This document shows positions 38,459 to 48,438 of a DNA stretch of 64,000 nucleotides, in pieces; the stretch's first letter is position 1; each line of letters starts with the position of its first letter. Under the pieces are notes generated by a model. It was not told the origin of the DNA, did no database searches, and saw only the letters and a list, made by a program, of their open reading frames with translations. The position numbers and the translations under genes are program-made. The stretch comes from Planctomycetota bacterium (lineage in GTDB: Bacteria > Planctomycetota > Planctomycetia > Planctomycetales > Planctomycetaceae). The stretch covers positions 1 to 64,000 of the forward strand of contig JAHZKX010000051.1 in assembly GCA_022600195.1 (NCBI GenBank). The letters run 5' to 3'.

Positions 38459-41400
38459 GTGCCCAGACGAGACGACATCCAAAAGATTTTGATCATAGGC
38501 TCCGGTCCCATTGTCATTGGACAAGCTTGTGAATTTGACTATTCCGGAACACAAGCCTGCAAGGCTCTACGAGAGGATGGTTATGAGGTTGTGTTGGTGA
38601 ACTCCAATCCGGCCACCATCATGACTGACCCGGAGACAGCACATCGCACATATATAGAACCGATTACCTGGCAATATATCCAAAAAGTCATCGAAGTTGA
38701 AAAGCCAGATGCCCTGCTGCCGACTCTGGGGGGGCAAACTGGTTTGAATGCCGCCATGGATCTCGCACGTCGTGGGATACTCGACCAACTGGGGGTCGAA
38801 CTGATTGGCGCCAAGGAAGATGTCATTGCCAAGGCGGAAAGTCGCGATCAATTCAAAGAAGCCATGACAAAAATTGGCCTGGATTGCCCCCGTAGTGCAG
38901 TTGTCCATACCATGGAAGAGGCGGGAGCCGCTCTCAAGGACATTGGCTTGCCGATCATTATTCGGGCCAGTTATACGCTCGGCGGAACGGGTGGTGGGGT
39001 TGCCTACAATCGCGAGGAATTTGAAGAGAAAGTGCGCAGTGGACTCGCCCTTTCTCCGGTAAATGAAGTTTTGCTGGAAGAATCCATCCTCGGATGGAAA
39101 GAATATGAAATGGAGGTCATGCGAGATCAGGCAGACAATGTAGTCATTATCTGCGCGATCGAAAACTTTGATCCCATGGGTGTGCATACGGGTGACTCCA
39201 TTACTGTTGCTCCCGCACAAACACTGACTGACAAAGAATATCAGATGATGCGGGATGCCACGATTGCCTGCATGAGGGAAATTGGCGTCGAAACAGGCGG
39301 CTCCAATGTCCAGTTTGCGATCAACCCCGATACAGGCCGCATGACGATTATTGAAATGAATCCTCGCGTGAGTCGTTCCAGTGCGCTGGCCTCAAAGGCA
39401 ACCGGATTTCCCATTGCCAAAATCGCAGCTAAGCTCGCTGTGGGATATCGTCTCGACGAAATACGCAATGATATCACACGCCAGACATTAGCCTGTTTTG
39501 AACCAACGATCGATTATGTCGTCACAAAAATTCCGCGATGGACATTCGAAAAATTTCCCGACGCCGATCCTGTTTTAACCGTACAAATGAAGTCGGTCGG
39601 CGAAACCATGGCCATCGGGCGTACGTTTAAGGAATCGCTCCAAAAAGCACTGCGTGGACTGGAAATTGGTCACTTTGGACTGGGCGGTGGTAATAAGGAC
39701 CTGTGGGGAACTGCTAAGGAACCCTCCAAAGATAAAATTCAGTCCAAGCTGTCTGTACCTAACGAGGAACGCGTCTTCTACATCCGCTATGCCTATAAGC
39801 TCGGATTGACGACTGAGCAGATTCATGATTTGAGTGATATTGATCCCTGGTTTTTGCATCACATCAAACAACTGGTCGATTTCGAAGACGAAATTCGTCA
39901 GTTCTCTCGTTTAGAAGACATGGAATTTGCTTCCATGAAAAAAGCGAAGCAGGCTGGCTATTCGGACAAACAACTGGCGTTCTGGCTGGACTCAACTGAA
40001 ATGGATGTCCGCCAATACCGCAAAGGACTGGGAATAGAAGCCACTTTCAAACAGGTCGATACTTGTGCTGCGGAATTCGAAGCATACACACCTTACTTTT
40101 ATTCCACCTACGAACAGGAAGATGAGACGCCTGCCAATCCGGAACACAAACGCCGCATCATGATTTTGGGAGGGGGCCCCAATCGCATTGGCCAGGGAAT
40201 TGAGTTCGATTACTGCTGCTGTCAGGCCTCTTTCGCTTTGCAGGAGCTGGGAATTGAAAGCATCATGGTCAATTCGAATCCCGAAACCGTGTCCACCGAT
40301 TATGACACATCAGATCATTTATTCTTTGAACCGCTTACAACGGAAGACGTGCTGAATATTTGCGATCGAATGCAGCCCGATGGTGTGATCGTGCAGTTCG
40401 GCGGACAAACACCGCTCAATCTGGCCCGCGGACTGGAAGCCGCCGGTGTGAATATCATCGGCACGAGTCCGGATATGATCGATGCAGCAGAAGACCGGGA
40501 ACGCTTTCAGGCGATTCTTGAGAAACTCAACTTGCGTCAACCACCAAACGGAATTGCCACGGACACGGAAAGCGCGCGTGCGGTTGCCAACAATATCAGT
40601 TATCCGATTCTGGTTCGTCCCAGTTACGTTTTGGGTGGACGGGCAATGGAGATTTGTTATGACGAAGAATCTCTCGTGCGGTATATGAATGAAGCCGTCA
40701 ATGCTTCGCCAGATCACCCTGTACTTGTCGACCAGTTTCTGGAAGATGCAATTGAAGTTGACGTCGATGCCATTTCTGATGGAATGACCACGCTGGTGGG
40801 TGGAGTGATGGAGCATATCGAAGAAGCCGGTGTTCATTCTGGAGACTCGGCCTGTGTTTTACCGCCACACTCATTGCCCGATTCGGTGATCGATGAAATC
40901 AAACGCGCGACGCATGCCCTGGCACGAGAATTAAAAGTCAAAGGCCTGATGAATCTTCAGTTTGCAGTCAAACAGTCTGCTGATGGACATGACGTTTATA
41001 TTCTCGAAGTCAATCCCCGTGCCAGCCGAACGTCACCCTTCGTTTCCAAAGCCACAGGGATTTCTTTGCCCCGTATCGCTGCCAAAGTCATGTCGGGTGT
41101 GTCATTGATGGAACAGGGCATCACAAAAGAACCCACGCCGAAACATACTTCCGTCAAAGAAAGCGTCTTTCCCTTTTCACGATTTCTGGGAGTCGATATT
41201 ATTCTCGGCCCTGAAATGCGTTCGACGGGTGAAGTGATGGGCATCTCCAAAGGTTTCGCGCTGGCCTTCGCCAAAAGCCAGTTAGCCGCCAGTACAAATC
41301 TGCCATCTGAAGGGACCGTCTTCATCAGTATGGCTGATGTCTACAAAGACATGATTATCGAACCCGCACGACGGCTGATTGAGCTGGGATATAAAATTGT

Positions 41401-41713
41401 ATCGACTTCAGGTACCGCACGTGTTCTCCAGGATGCTGGCCTGGAAGTTTCGACCGTCCGAAAACTGAAAGAAGGTCGCCCGAACCTGTTAGACATGATG
41501 GCAAACCAGGACGTGCAATTCATCTTCAACACGCCCAGTGGAAAAGGTTCAAGAACCGATGAAGGCAAAATCCGCTCTGCCTCGGTTTCGTATGGTGTCA
41601 CATGTGTCACGACGATTCCCGGGTGTCTGGCGGTTGTCAAAGCACTGGAAGCCCTGGCAGAAGATTCCACACCTCAAGTTCGTGCCCTTCAGGACTGGAT
41701 GTCAGATATCTAA
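38459..41713 (+). CDS. carB: carbamoyl-phosphate synthase large subunit
   Basis: Makes carbamoyl phosphate from bicarbonate, ammonia and two ATP, for pyrimidine and arginine synthesis. The 1084 residues show two ATP-grasp halves: the first with [18 protein letters not shown] and [18 protein letters not shown], the second with [18 protein letters not shown] and [16 protein letters not shown], and a C-terminal MGS-like regulatory domain ([17 protein letters not shown]). The start is a GTG with AAGGTGA nine bases upstream. The carA gene is not adjacent. Confidence 0.96.
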   Translation: MPRRDDIQKILIIGSGPIVIGQACEFDYSGTQACKALREDGYEVVLVNSNPATIMTDPETAHRTYIEPITWQYIQKVIEVEKPDALLPTLGGQTGLNAAMDLARRGILDQLGVELIGAKEDVIAKAESRDQFKEAMTKIGLDCPRSAVVHTMEEAGAALKDIGLPIIIRASYTLGGTGGGVAYNREEFEEKVRSGLALSPVNEVLLEESILGWKEYEMEVMRDQADNVVIICAIENFDPMGVHTGDSITVAPAQTLTDKEYQMMRDATIACMREIGVETGGSNVQFAINPDTGRMTIIEMNPRVSRSSALASKATGFPIAKIAAKLAVGYRLDEIRNDITRQTLACFEPTIDYVVTKIPRWTFEKFPDADPVLTVQMKSVGETMAIGRTFKESLQKALRGLEIGHFGLGGGNKDLWGTAKEPSKDKIQSKLSVPNEERVFYIRYAYKLGLTTEQIHDLSDIDPWFLHHIKQLVDFEDEIRQFSRLEDMEFASMKKAKQAGYSDKQLAFWLDSTEMDVRQYRKGLGIEATFKQVDTCAAEFEAYTPYFYSTYEQEDETPANPEHKRRIMILGGGPNRIGQGIEFDYCCCQASFALQELGIESIMVNSNPETVSTDYDTSDHLFFEPLTTEDVLNICDRMQPDGVIVQFGGQTPLNLARGLEAAGVNIIGTSPDMIDAAEDRERFQAILEKLNLRQPPNGIATDTESARAVANNISYPILVRPSYVLGGRAMEICYDEESLVRYMNEAVNASPDHPVLVDQFLEDAIEVDVDAISDGMTTLVGGVMEHIEEAGVHSGDSACVLPPHSLPDSVIDEIKRATHALARELKVKGLMNLQFAVKQSADGHDVYILEVNPRASRTSPFVSKATGISLPRIAAKVMSGVSLMEQGITKEPTPKHTSVKESVFPFSRFLGVDIILGPEMRSTGEVMGISKGFALAFAKSQLAASTNLPSEGTVFISMADVYKDMIIEPARRLIELGYKIVSTSGTARVLQDAGLEVSTVRKLKEGRPNLLDMMANQDVQFIFNTPSGKGSRTDEGKIRSASVSYGVTCVTTIPGCLAVVKALEALAEDSTPQVRALQDWMSDI

Positions 41714-41737
41714 ACTTTTTGCAGACTGGCGAACTCT

Positions 41738-43186
41738 TTAATCGATCGAAAGATTATTCGTTGCAGACGTACCGGATTCGATTTCCACAGAACCGGAAAC
41801 CAGATTATCGGTCACCTGATTCTGTTGCCCTCCTGCGACTCGAATTGCAAAGTCTGTGGCTGCTTCCGTAATCAAACAATCGGAAATGCGAGACTGTTTC
41901 ACATTTTTCAGCAGAATGCCGCCATTTTCACACTCACGAATCGAACAGTTCGTAACATTCATTCTCTCACAGTTTTCCAGAATCAAACCGGCGGCCACTT
42001 CCCGAGTCGATTTAATATTCAGGCTGTTGAGTGTGCAATCACTACAGTCTTTGAATACATTCGCATTTTTGGTCTTCGCCCGGTAGTCCGGGTTACGATC
42101 CAGTAAATTGGCTCCTAAAACGATATAAGAAGAATCCTCTACGAGCAAATTGTGTTCGTAAGCCTGCCAGAGTGTATTGCCGGTAATCGTGATACCACGG
42201 GCATGCTTTAAATGAATATTGACGGCGACGTCGCTCATGGAATTGTCGGCGATTGCAAAATTGCCAACCTTACGTGGGTCTTCTGGCCCATTGCCAATAA
42301 ATCGCACGTTAGCAGAATCAATCGCATGATTCGTATGTTGAATCGTGCAACCAAAGATCGCACCTTCCCTCAGAGAACCTTTTCTAATATCAAACAGAAT
42401 ATTTGCCGTGGCGGGTGTCTCTTCACCCATGTTGCCTTCAATGTCACAGTTCCCGATTTGAATATTCCGAATTTCGCTTTCTCGAACCACAATCCCACCC
42501 AATTTATTGTAGCTGATATGAGAATCGGAAATGTTGACCTGATGCAGGTTCAATTTATCCAGATAAATACCTACCCCTTCATTTTGATACAGGTGGCAAT
42601 CATCAATGGCCACATTCCGGTTGCGTTCATAGAGATGAATGCCATGCAGGGCCTTGCGTACCACCAGACGTGTAATGGTGATCTGCATCGTTTTTGTCGC
42701 AGAGACGCCAATGGCTTCCGGGTGCTTGCCGACAATCTCAATCCCGTCGACCATAGGTGTGCGTTCTTTTTCCCAGACCACCGGCTGGACCGTTTTGGGG
42801 CTGGCGGTCCCGTTATGAGTGCCGATAAAATGAAAAGCCGGACCTGCTCCTTCCATCAGGATCGTGGCGGTGCCATCGCCGGAAACTGAAGTTGGCCCCA
42901 CCTTATTCAAATCAATTACAACCGGTCTGGTGAATCGATAACGGCCACGTGGAAACCGGAGCGAACCGACAGAGGCATCCACCATTTTTTGAATCGCATT
43001 GGTATCATCGGTTTTGCCATCTCCTCGCGCACCATAGTCCAAGACCGTTTTACAACCAGCCTGCTGGCCACTGGCCGTCGGCTGTTCCTGGCTCAAAAGT
43101 CGGCTTGAATCATCTGGGATAAGCAGGCACAGGCCGAAAATCAGGAGTGCAGCAAAGCAAAGTGTTGATATGGTTCTCAGTTTCAT
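41738..43186 (-). CDS. exported right-handed beta-helix protein (pectate-lyase-like)
   Basis: A 482-residue protein with a signal peptide (about residues 1-22). The mature part opens with VLDYGARGDGKTDDTNAIQKM, the classic start of pectate lyase 3/GH28-type helix proteins, then many short Asn/Ile/Gly-rich coils (e.g. ITGNTLWQAYEHN, NVTNCSIRECENG, ISDCLITEAA). It probably binds or cleaves polysaccharide at the cell surface. Specific activity is not assignable. It converges with carB, 24 bases apart. Confidence 0.85.
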   Translation of the reverse strand: MKLRTISTLCFAALLIFGLCLLIPDDSSRLLSQEQPTASGQQAGCKTVLDYGARGDGKTDDTNAIQKMVDASVGSLRFPRGRYRFTRPVVIDLNKVGPTSVSGDGTATILMEGAGPAFHFIGTHNGTASPKTVQPVVWEKERTPMVDGIEIVGKHPEAIGVSATKTMQITITRLVVRKALHGIHLYERNRNVAIDDCHLYQNEGVGIYLDKLNLHQVNISDSHISYNKLGGIVVRESEIRNIQIGNCDIEGNMGEETPATANILFDIRKGSLREGAIFGCTIQHTNHAIDSANVRFIGNGPEDPRKVGNFAIADNSMSDVAVNIHLKHARGITITGNTLWQAYEHNLLVEDSSYIVLGANLLDRNPDYRAKTKNANVFKDCSDCTLNSLNIKSTREVAAGLILENCERMNVTNCSIRECENGGILLKNVKQSRISDCLITEAATDFAIRVAGGQQNQVTDNLVSGSVEIESGTSATNNLSID

Positions 43187-43354
43187 AAGAATGACTTTCC
43201 ATGCGGGAGGTTTTCAGGCAGGAGATCGCCGACAATGCGAACAGCCCAACAGTTCAGGAAGCTTATCAATGAGTCTAAGCAACAAAGAAGCGAGGTTCAA
43301 CTGTCGTGCAGGCGAAAAACCAGAAGGACTGAGCGGCAGCAGAAACAGCCTCGT

Positions 43355-44512
43355 TTACTGATGATAAACGGGTCGTGGCTCATCGCCGGCTACAATTTTC
43401 AGATAGCTCTGATAGCGCTGCCGGGAGATGAAATCACTGGCAACCGCACGTTTCACACCGCAATCAGACTCATGTGTGTGTGAACAATCCGGAAAACGGC
43501 ATTGAGGAATGCAGGGACAAAAGTCGCGAAAGAATCCTTCGACTTCTTCCGGACTCACATCCCATAACTGTAACTGTCGAATACCGGGTGTATCCGCAAC
43601 CCAGCCCCCGCTTGAGATTTCTAATAAAACGGCAGAGCGCGTTGTGTGCTTTCCTTTGCGGGTCTCCTGACTGATTTCGGCAGTCTCCAGCAATAACTGA
43701 CTGTCTATCTGATTCAGTAACGACGACTTGCCCACACCACTTTGACCAGAAAAAACGGTCTGTTTTCCTTTGAGTAAAGACCGCAGCCGCGGAATTCCGG
43801 TATCATCGATGGCACTTGTTAATACGATGTCGTAACCCATTTGAGCGTAAACACCGATCAGAGGTTGAAATTCGACGGGATCTACAAGGTCGATCTTATT
43901 AATACAGATGATGGAATGAATTCGACCCTTTTCTGAACTGATCAGGAAACGGTCGATGAGTGATGGCTTCAGTGGGGGATCTGCAGCAGAGACGACAATC
44001 ACAGCCTGATCGATATTACTAACCAGAATATGTTCTCGACGCTTGCTGCCTCGAGATAAATAAGAACGTCTTGGCTCTACTCGTTCAATGACCGCCTGAT
44101 TCCCATCTCCCTCGAGTCGAATCAAAACATGATCGCCGGCAACCACGGCATTGCGATCATCCCGGGACATGGTTCTGACAAGACGGCGTATCGTGCAATC
44201 ATATCGATGGCCATCTGCTGCCTGCACGACTGAGTTTAATCCCTGTGACCGGATGACGCGCCCTTTAAGACAACTGCTCTCGTCTATGTCAATCACAATG
44301 GATGATTCACCATCCGGGCTTTCCTGTTCGACTCCCATCACGGTGCGGTGTCGCGTCAGGTCTCCTTTACCAGTCAGACGTTCGGAGGCATCCATGTATT
44401 GTGAATCGAGCTGCTCATCGACTTTATGACTGGAAAGCTTATTCTGCCTGACATTTTTCTGGCGGTTTTTTTTAAACGCGACCCGAATCTTTTTTCCTTT
44501 TTTCTTACCCAC
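43355..44512 (-). CDS. rsgA: ribosome small-subunit-dependent GTPase A
   Basis: Circularly permuted GTPase that helps mature the 30S subunit. The order is G4 (NKIDL), G1 (SGQSGVGKSSLLN), then G3 (VADTPGIRQ), preceded by an OB-fold and followed by a zinc knuckle (CIPQCRFPDCSHTHESDC). The N-terminus is a Lys-rich extension of about 60 residues, making the protein longer than E. coli RsgA (385 residues). The start is a GTG with AGGA upstream. Gene order with an FHA protein upstream (33 bases) suggests cotranscription. Confidence 0.93.
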   Translation of the reverse strand: MGKKKGKKIRVAFKKNRQKNVRQNKLSSHKVDEQLDSQYMDASERLTGKGDLTRHRTVMGVEQESPDGESSIVIDIDESSCLKGRVIRSQGLNSVVQAADGHRYDCTIRRLVRTMSRDDRNAVVAGDHVLIRLEGDGNQAVIERVEPRRSYLSRGSKRREHILVSNIDQAVIVVSAADPPLKPSLIDRFLISSEKGRIHSIICINKIDLVDPVEFQPLIGVYAQMGYDIVLTSAIDDTGIPRLRSLLKGKQTVFSGQSGVGKSSLLNQIDSQLLLETAEISQETRKGKHTTRSAVLLEISSGGWVADTPGIRQLQLWDVSPEEVEGFFRDFCPCIPQCRFPDCSHTHESDCGVKRAVASDFISRQRYQSYLKIVAGDEPRPVYHQ

Positions 44513-44545
44513 TACAATCCTGGTTCCATAACCGTTGTTCGATTT

Positions 44546-45052
44546 TTATGATGAATCACTCTGCTCGTCATCAAGGTCAATCAGAAATTTCAAACCCAGT
44601 TCTTCCTCGGTCATTTCTGATTCGTCTTCGGGCAGCACAATCTCTTTTGGCTTCTGAGCAGGCGGTGCCAAAGATCGTTTCGGACGCTCTTCTGGTCGCA
44701 CTAATCCCGCTTTTTCCATCAGACTGAGTTCAAATGGATTCTCTTCTTCCGGCGGAGGCTCATCCGATTGGGGAGTATAATTAACTTCGAATTCGTGTTT
44801 GGCTATCGAGAGTTTATCGCCGGGCAGCAACCACTTCATATCGCATCGCTCGCCATTGACTTTAATCCCGTTGCGGCTGTTCATATCGCGTACGCGCCAA
44901 TAGCCATCGAGAAATTCTAACTGACAATGATGTGAAGAGATATTGGGAAAATCCAATGTAATGTCACACCGGCTGCGGCGGCCGACTAACAGAACCTCTG
45001 AAAGCAGTGGAATTGGGTCCCCGCCTCCACAAGGGTTTAATTCGCCTAACAT
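44546..45052 (-). CDS. FHA-domain protein
   Basis: A 168-residue protein with one forkhead-associated domain (about residues 20-88), which binds phospho-threonine. Conserved residues are visible: Arg and Ser of GRRSRCD and NISSHHCQLEF, and Asn of MNSRNGIKVNG. The rest is an acidic, Pro-rich C-terminal region. AGGAAG precedes the ATG. It is upstream of rsgA on the same strand. Its kinase partner is unknown. Confidence 0.88.
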   Translation of the reverse strand: MLGELNPCGGGDPIPLLSEVLLVGRRSRCDITLDFPNISSHHCQLEFLDGYWRVRDMNSRNGIKVNGERCDMKWLLPGDKLSIAKHEFEVNYTPQSDEPPPEEENPFELSLMEKAGLVRPEERPKRSLAPPAQKPKEIVLPEDESEMTEEELGLKFLIDLDDEQSDSS

Positions 45053-45202
45053 TCTTACTTCCTAGTGATATGTCTGTGGAAAACATCTGAGACGCCTTGA
45101 TATGCCCGCATATTATTAATCTATACTGCTGGCCAGACATTATAAAGCCCTTATGTAGAGAAAAGTCTGATTTTGGGGATACTTCAAACGACTTGCATAG
45201 CT

Positions 45203-45208
45203 TATACT
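45203..45208 (+). promoter_or_regulatory. candidate -10 element for rnpB
   Basis: TATACT about 13 bases before the mature 5' end of RNase P RNA. No convincing -35 is seen at the right spacing. Confidence 0.3.
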
Positions 45209-45220
45209 GAATAATTCAGT

Positions 45221-45601
<381 letters not shown>

Positions 45602-45878
45602 ATCTGATTTTCCAGAACAGCAACCTGCCTGCACCGCACAAACAGTCTTTTTGATGACAATAACGGAGCATATTCGTGTCATTTTGATTGTATCTTATTC
45701 CATTTTATTGAAATAATGACAACAATCGCACCTGCACCAGAGACACCACTATTACCACAAACCTTTATATATTAACATCTTACAGACTTAATCAATCTGA
45801 ATGGCACGATACGTGCTTAATACTATTCCATCAACGCTATTAAGCCACAATCAAACAATCAGCACATTAAGGGAGATA

Positions 45879-46313
45879 ATGATGAAAAACTTCACAATCG
45901 CTTTCGCAGCATTGGCAGCCATTACTTTTACCAGCAGTACCATCTTCGCTGCCACACCGTACTCTAACTCAAGCCAATACAATACCCGCTACAATAGCAA
46001 CATCAACCAACGTAGCTGGAACAACCAATACAGATACCAGACGAATAATCATCGCAGCTATCTGAATCCTCGCCGCACAACCAACCAATATGATTATTTG
46101 TCAAACCGTTTCAACGAGCTCTCAAGCGGTTATCAGTGTTCAACAAGACCGGCATACAACGCTTCCTATTCAAACTATCGTTCCAATACGCGTTCGTATC
46201 CTTACAATAACAACCGTTTCGATTATAGCCGCAACTATGATTATGGTCGCAGCTACAATAACAACCAGTTCGACTACAACCGTAACAACTACAATTGGCG
46301 TGCAGGCCGCTAA
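45879..46313 (+). CDS. secreted Asn/Tyr/Arg-rich low-complexity protein
   Basis: A 144-residue protein with a signal peptide (MMKNFTIAFAALAAITFTSSTIFA) and a mature part of almost only Asn, Tyr, Arg, Ser, Gln and Asp. Imperfect repeats such as NNNRFDYSRNYDYGRSY and NNNQFDYNRNNY fill the C-terminal third. The ATG at 45879 has AGGGAGA upstream; the frame extends back to 45801 without one. A strong terminator follows. The composition suggests an adhesive or matrix-type protein with no enzyme fold. Confidence 0.7.
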   Translation: MMKNFTIAFAALAAITFTSSTIFAATPYSNSSQYNTRYNSNINQRSWNNQYRYQTNNHRSYLNPRRTTNQYDYLSNRFNELSSGYQCSTRPAYNASYSNYRSNTRSYPYNNNRFDYSRNYDYGRSYNNNQFDYNRNNYNWRAGR

Positions 46314-46353
46314 GTGCGAATGAAGGTAAACCTGCCACCAGACAACGAAGCAC

Positions 46354-46386
46354 CCCTGGTCGAGATTTCTCGACCAGGGTTTTTTT
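46354..46386 (+). terminator. intrinsic terminator of the Asn/Tyr-rich protein gene
   Basis: Perfect 11-bp stem (46354-46364 with 46369-46379), a four-base loop, then seven T's. It lies 40 bases after the stop codon, in the expected place and strand. Confidence 0.92.
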
Positions 46387-46601
46387 GTGTTACCAATCCA
46401 ACCGAAGACAAGACAGAGAGGCCTAATCTCACCTCTTGACAAATTTCAACAAAGCCGCTGACACCTTCTTCTATTTGGGTTGGTGTTCTTTGGTTTTCTT
46501 GAATAATATTGAATTTCATCAGAAGCCCTGTTGTATCTTGAATTTTCTGTGAAGTAGATACAATTCTGTTTTGCCTCGATGTTTTAGTAGAAGAATGAGT
46601 T

Positions 46602-46997
46602 ATGAGAATAAAACAAGAACAAAGTAAGTGGCAAGAAGTGATTGGTACTGCTGGAGTTCTTGTATATTTTTATTTGATTATTCTTAGCGGATGTCAGGAT
46701 GATCAAAGTCCACACAAAGCTGCTGAGCAGGAAAATGCCGATGCACAAAATAAATTAGGACTCATGTACTATCACGGAGAGGGTGTTACACAAGATTATA
46801 CTCAAGCGGTACTGATGTTTCGTAAAGCTGCTGAGCAGGAACACGCTGAATCACAATTCAATCTTGGAACAATGTACTATAACGGAGAAGGTGTTCAAAA
46901 AGATCATACTCAGGCGGTGAAGTGGCTTCGCAAAGCCGCCAGGCAGGGACTTAAAGAAGCACAACAGGCATTGAATAATTTGGGAGAATCTCCTTAG
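46602..46997 (+). CDS. small Sel1-repeat lipoprotein-like protein
   Basis: A 131-residue protein. An N-terminal hydrophobic segment ends in LSGC (about residues 28-31), a possible lipobox. The rest is two full Sel1/TPR-like repeats of 36 residues (AAEQENADAQNKLGLMYYHGEGV and its copy AAEQEHAESQFNLGTMYYNGEGV, shown shortened) and part of a third. Such repeats mediate protein contacts. I accept the ATG at 46602. Partner unknown. Confidence 0.72.
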   Translation: MRIKQEQSKWQEVIGTAGVLVYFYLIILSGCQDDQSPHKAAEQENADAQNKLGLMYYHGEGVTQDYTQAVLMFRKAAEQEHAESQFNLGTMYYNGEGVQKDHTQAVKWLRKAARQGLKEAQQALNNLGESP

Positions 46998-47243
46998 AGC
47001 AATGAGTTCTGCTGGACTAAATAGCTTTGCCCTCAAGTTCTTCTCGCTGTCAGATTACCCCCATCCGCGCAAACAAAGGTGTCCGGAACCAAAGACGTTC
47101 TTTTTAGAAGTTTCTTTATGATTTTGCTCTGGTCACCAGTGATGAATTTTCATGTCTGAGGTCTTGATTACATCGGATAGAATTTCTGTTCGTGGACTGA
47201 TTGATTTCAGTGTGACGGGCGGACACATGGGTCCTTCCCTACT

Positions 47244-47783
47244 TTGAATATGAGGCATCCTTGCATGATTTTGTTGCATTGGTTTTTTGTTTGTTACTTT
47301 CTAACGGCGGCTAGCGCCGAGCCGCTCAGATACTTGTTGTCGGGTGCTGGTGTTGTGTTGGTTGCTTTGATTCTGATGGTGACTTTTTTGACTGTGAATG
47401 ATTTTGTTGAAAGGCGTGGGGGTGTCAAGATTATTTTGTTGCGCGAAGGGTGGTTGACAGCTGTCGAACGATGGTTGAACAGTGGTTCAAACGCGTCGAT
47501 GCGTGACCGAAGCGTGTCGATAAGTTACGAGACATTGGGAACCGGTGGCAATTTTTCAGGTGAAGAATTTCAAAACACAGTGACTTTTATAGTAGTGAGA
47601 TCTTCAGTATTCGCGAAAAGCAGTGCGCAAAAAGCTCATCTCGCGCGCGACGCTTATAACGCATATTCGCGAAGGGGAGGACGTCGTCAAGTTCATTTTA
47701 TGCAGTGTAAATGTGGAAGGGGAAATGTGGGAAATCCCAGGATCCAGAAGCTGTATTGCAAAACTCATTTTTGTAAATGTTGA
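47244..47783 (+). CDS. doubtful hypothetical protein in an odd-composition region
   Basis: A 179-codon frame with a hydrophobic N-terminus (two helices, about residues 8-65) and a Cys-rich, basic end. Codon use differs from all neighbours and I recognise no family. A second frame (47623-47817) looks as protein-like over the shared part. It may be a decayed or frameshifted gene. Listed so that the region is not read as empty. Confidence 0.25.
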   Translation: MNMRHPCMILLHWFFVCYFLTAASAEPLRYLLSGAGVVLVALILMVTFLTVNDFVERRGGVKIILLREGWLTAVERWLNSGSNASMRDRSVSISYETLGTGGNFSGEEFQNTVTFIVVRSSVFAKSSAQKAHLARDAYNAYSRRGGRRQVHFMQCKCGRGNVGNPRIQKLYCKTHFCKC

Positions 47784-47895
47784 TTTGGAAAATTCTCTCA
47801 ATTCTCAATCGTCCTGATCACTGCTTTTTATTGTCCACTTACTGAAGATCGTTTCTGATCGGAGATGTCCGGTTTTCACCAGTGCCCACGAAAAA

Positions 47896-47922
47896 AGACC
47901 CAGAGCAAAATGCCCTGAGTCT
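47896..47922 (-). terminator. intrinsic terminator after tRNA-Leu
   Basis: Stem AGACTCAGGGC / GCTCTGGGTCT (11 bp with one G-U pair) around a five-base loop, then a T run on the minus strand (47891-47896 is A6). It begins 14 bases after the tRNA 3' end. Confidence 0.9.
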
Positions 47923-47935
47923 TTTCACATGAGAG

Positions 47936-48020
47936 TACCCAAGAGAGGATTCGAACCTCCACGTCCTTTACGGACACTAGAACCTGAATCTAGCGCGTCT
48001 GCCAATTCCGCCACTTGGGC
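47936..48020 (-). tRNA. tRNA-Leu (CAG anticodon)
   Basis: 85-nt class II tRNA. The acceptor arms GCCCAAG and CTTGGGT pair, the anticodon arm CTAGA-TTCAGGT-TCTAG reads CAG, and GGTTCGAATCC is the T arm. The long variable arm (TGTCCGTAAAGGACG) is that expected of leucine tRNA. CCA is not encoded. Confidence 0.95.
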
Positions 48021-48438
48021 CTGGAAAGCCTTAATGTATCCCCAAAGCAGATAATCACTTACAAGGTCAAGCTTTATCGAATTTCGAGTCGGAGAAAAAT
48101 GCTCTTTCATCGAAATTGCCAAGGGGAAGCAGCCATGTTAAATACTTTGCCCTTTGATTACCAGTCATAGATGCTCGAATTTTATTGCTGCATCTATCAG
48201 GAACCCTGGTTTCCTGACAATACATAACCACTTTATATGAAATAACTTGTAGACAAAAAACATTCAAAATGAAGCCGAACTTCGTGGCTGAGCGTGCCAC
48301 GGAACCCCTTGTCCCTCTCAGAGACCCCGTCACCCTTTCCTTCCAGGCGATTTGGACTGAGGTTTTGCTACTTAGAAGGTTGTGCTAAACTCCGCCCCCC
48401 CCTCTCTCTCACTCGTATCCACGTCTCTGAATAATCAC
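48021..48438. other. intergenic region between tRNA-Leu and the porin gene
   Basis: About 420 bases. A small perfect hairpin, CGTGGC / GCCACG with a 7-base loop, sits at 48283-48301. No gene recognised. The porin promoter should be here but was not pinned down. Confidence 0.4.

Larger units (their letters stand above)
46998..47935. other. gene-poor stretch with unusual base composition
   Basis: About 940 bases before tRNA-Leu. The middle (about 47270-47770) is rich in GT and CG steps (TTCGCGAA-type palindromes, GCGCGCG) unlike its neighbours. It holds two weak overlapping frames, described separately, and the tRNA terminator. Confidence 0.5.

Noticed and set aside
38567..39220. 217-codon minus-strand frame
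   Set aside because: Antisense shadow of carB, whose own frame is certain.
42212..42889. 225-codon plus-strand frame
   Set aside because: It lies wholly antisense to the beta-helix gene, with no ribosome site or family; the repeats of that gene keep the opposite frame open.
47925..48122. 65-codon minus-strand frame containing a QVAELADALDSGS stretch
   Set aside because: It is the translation of tRNA-Leu, a well-known false protein.
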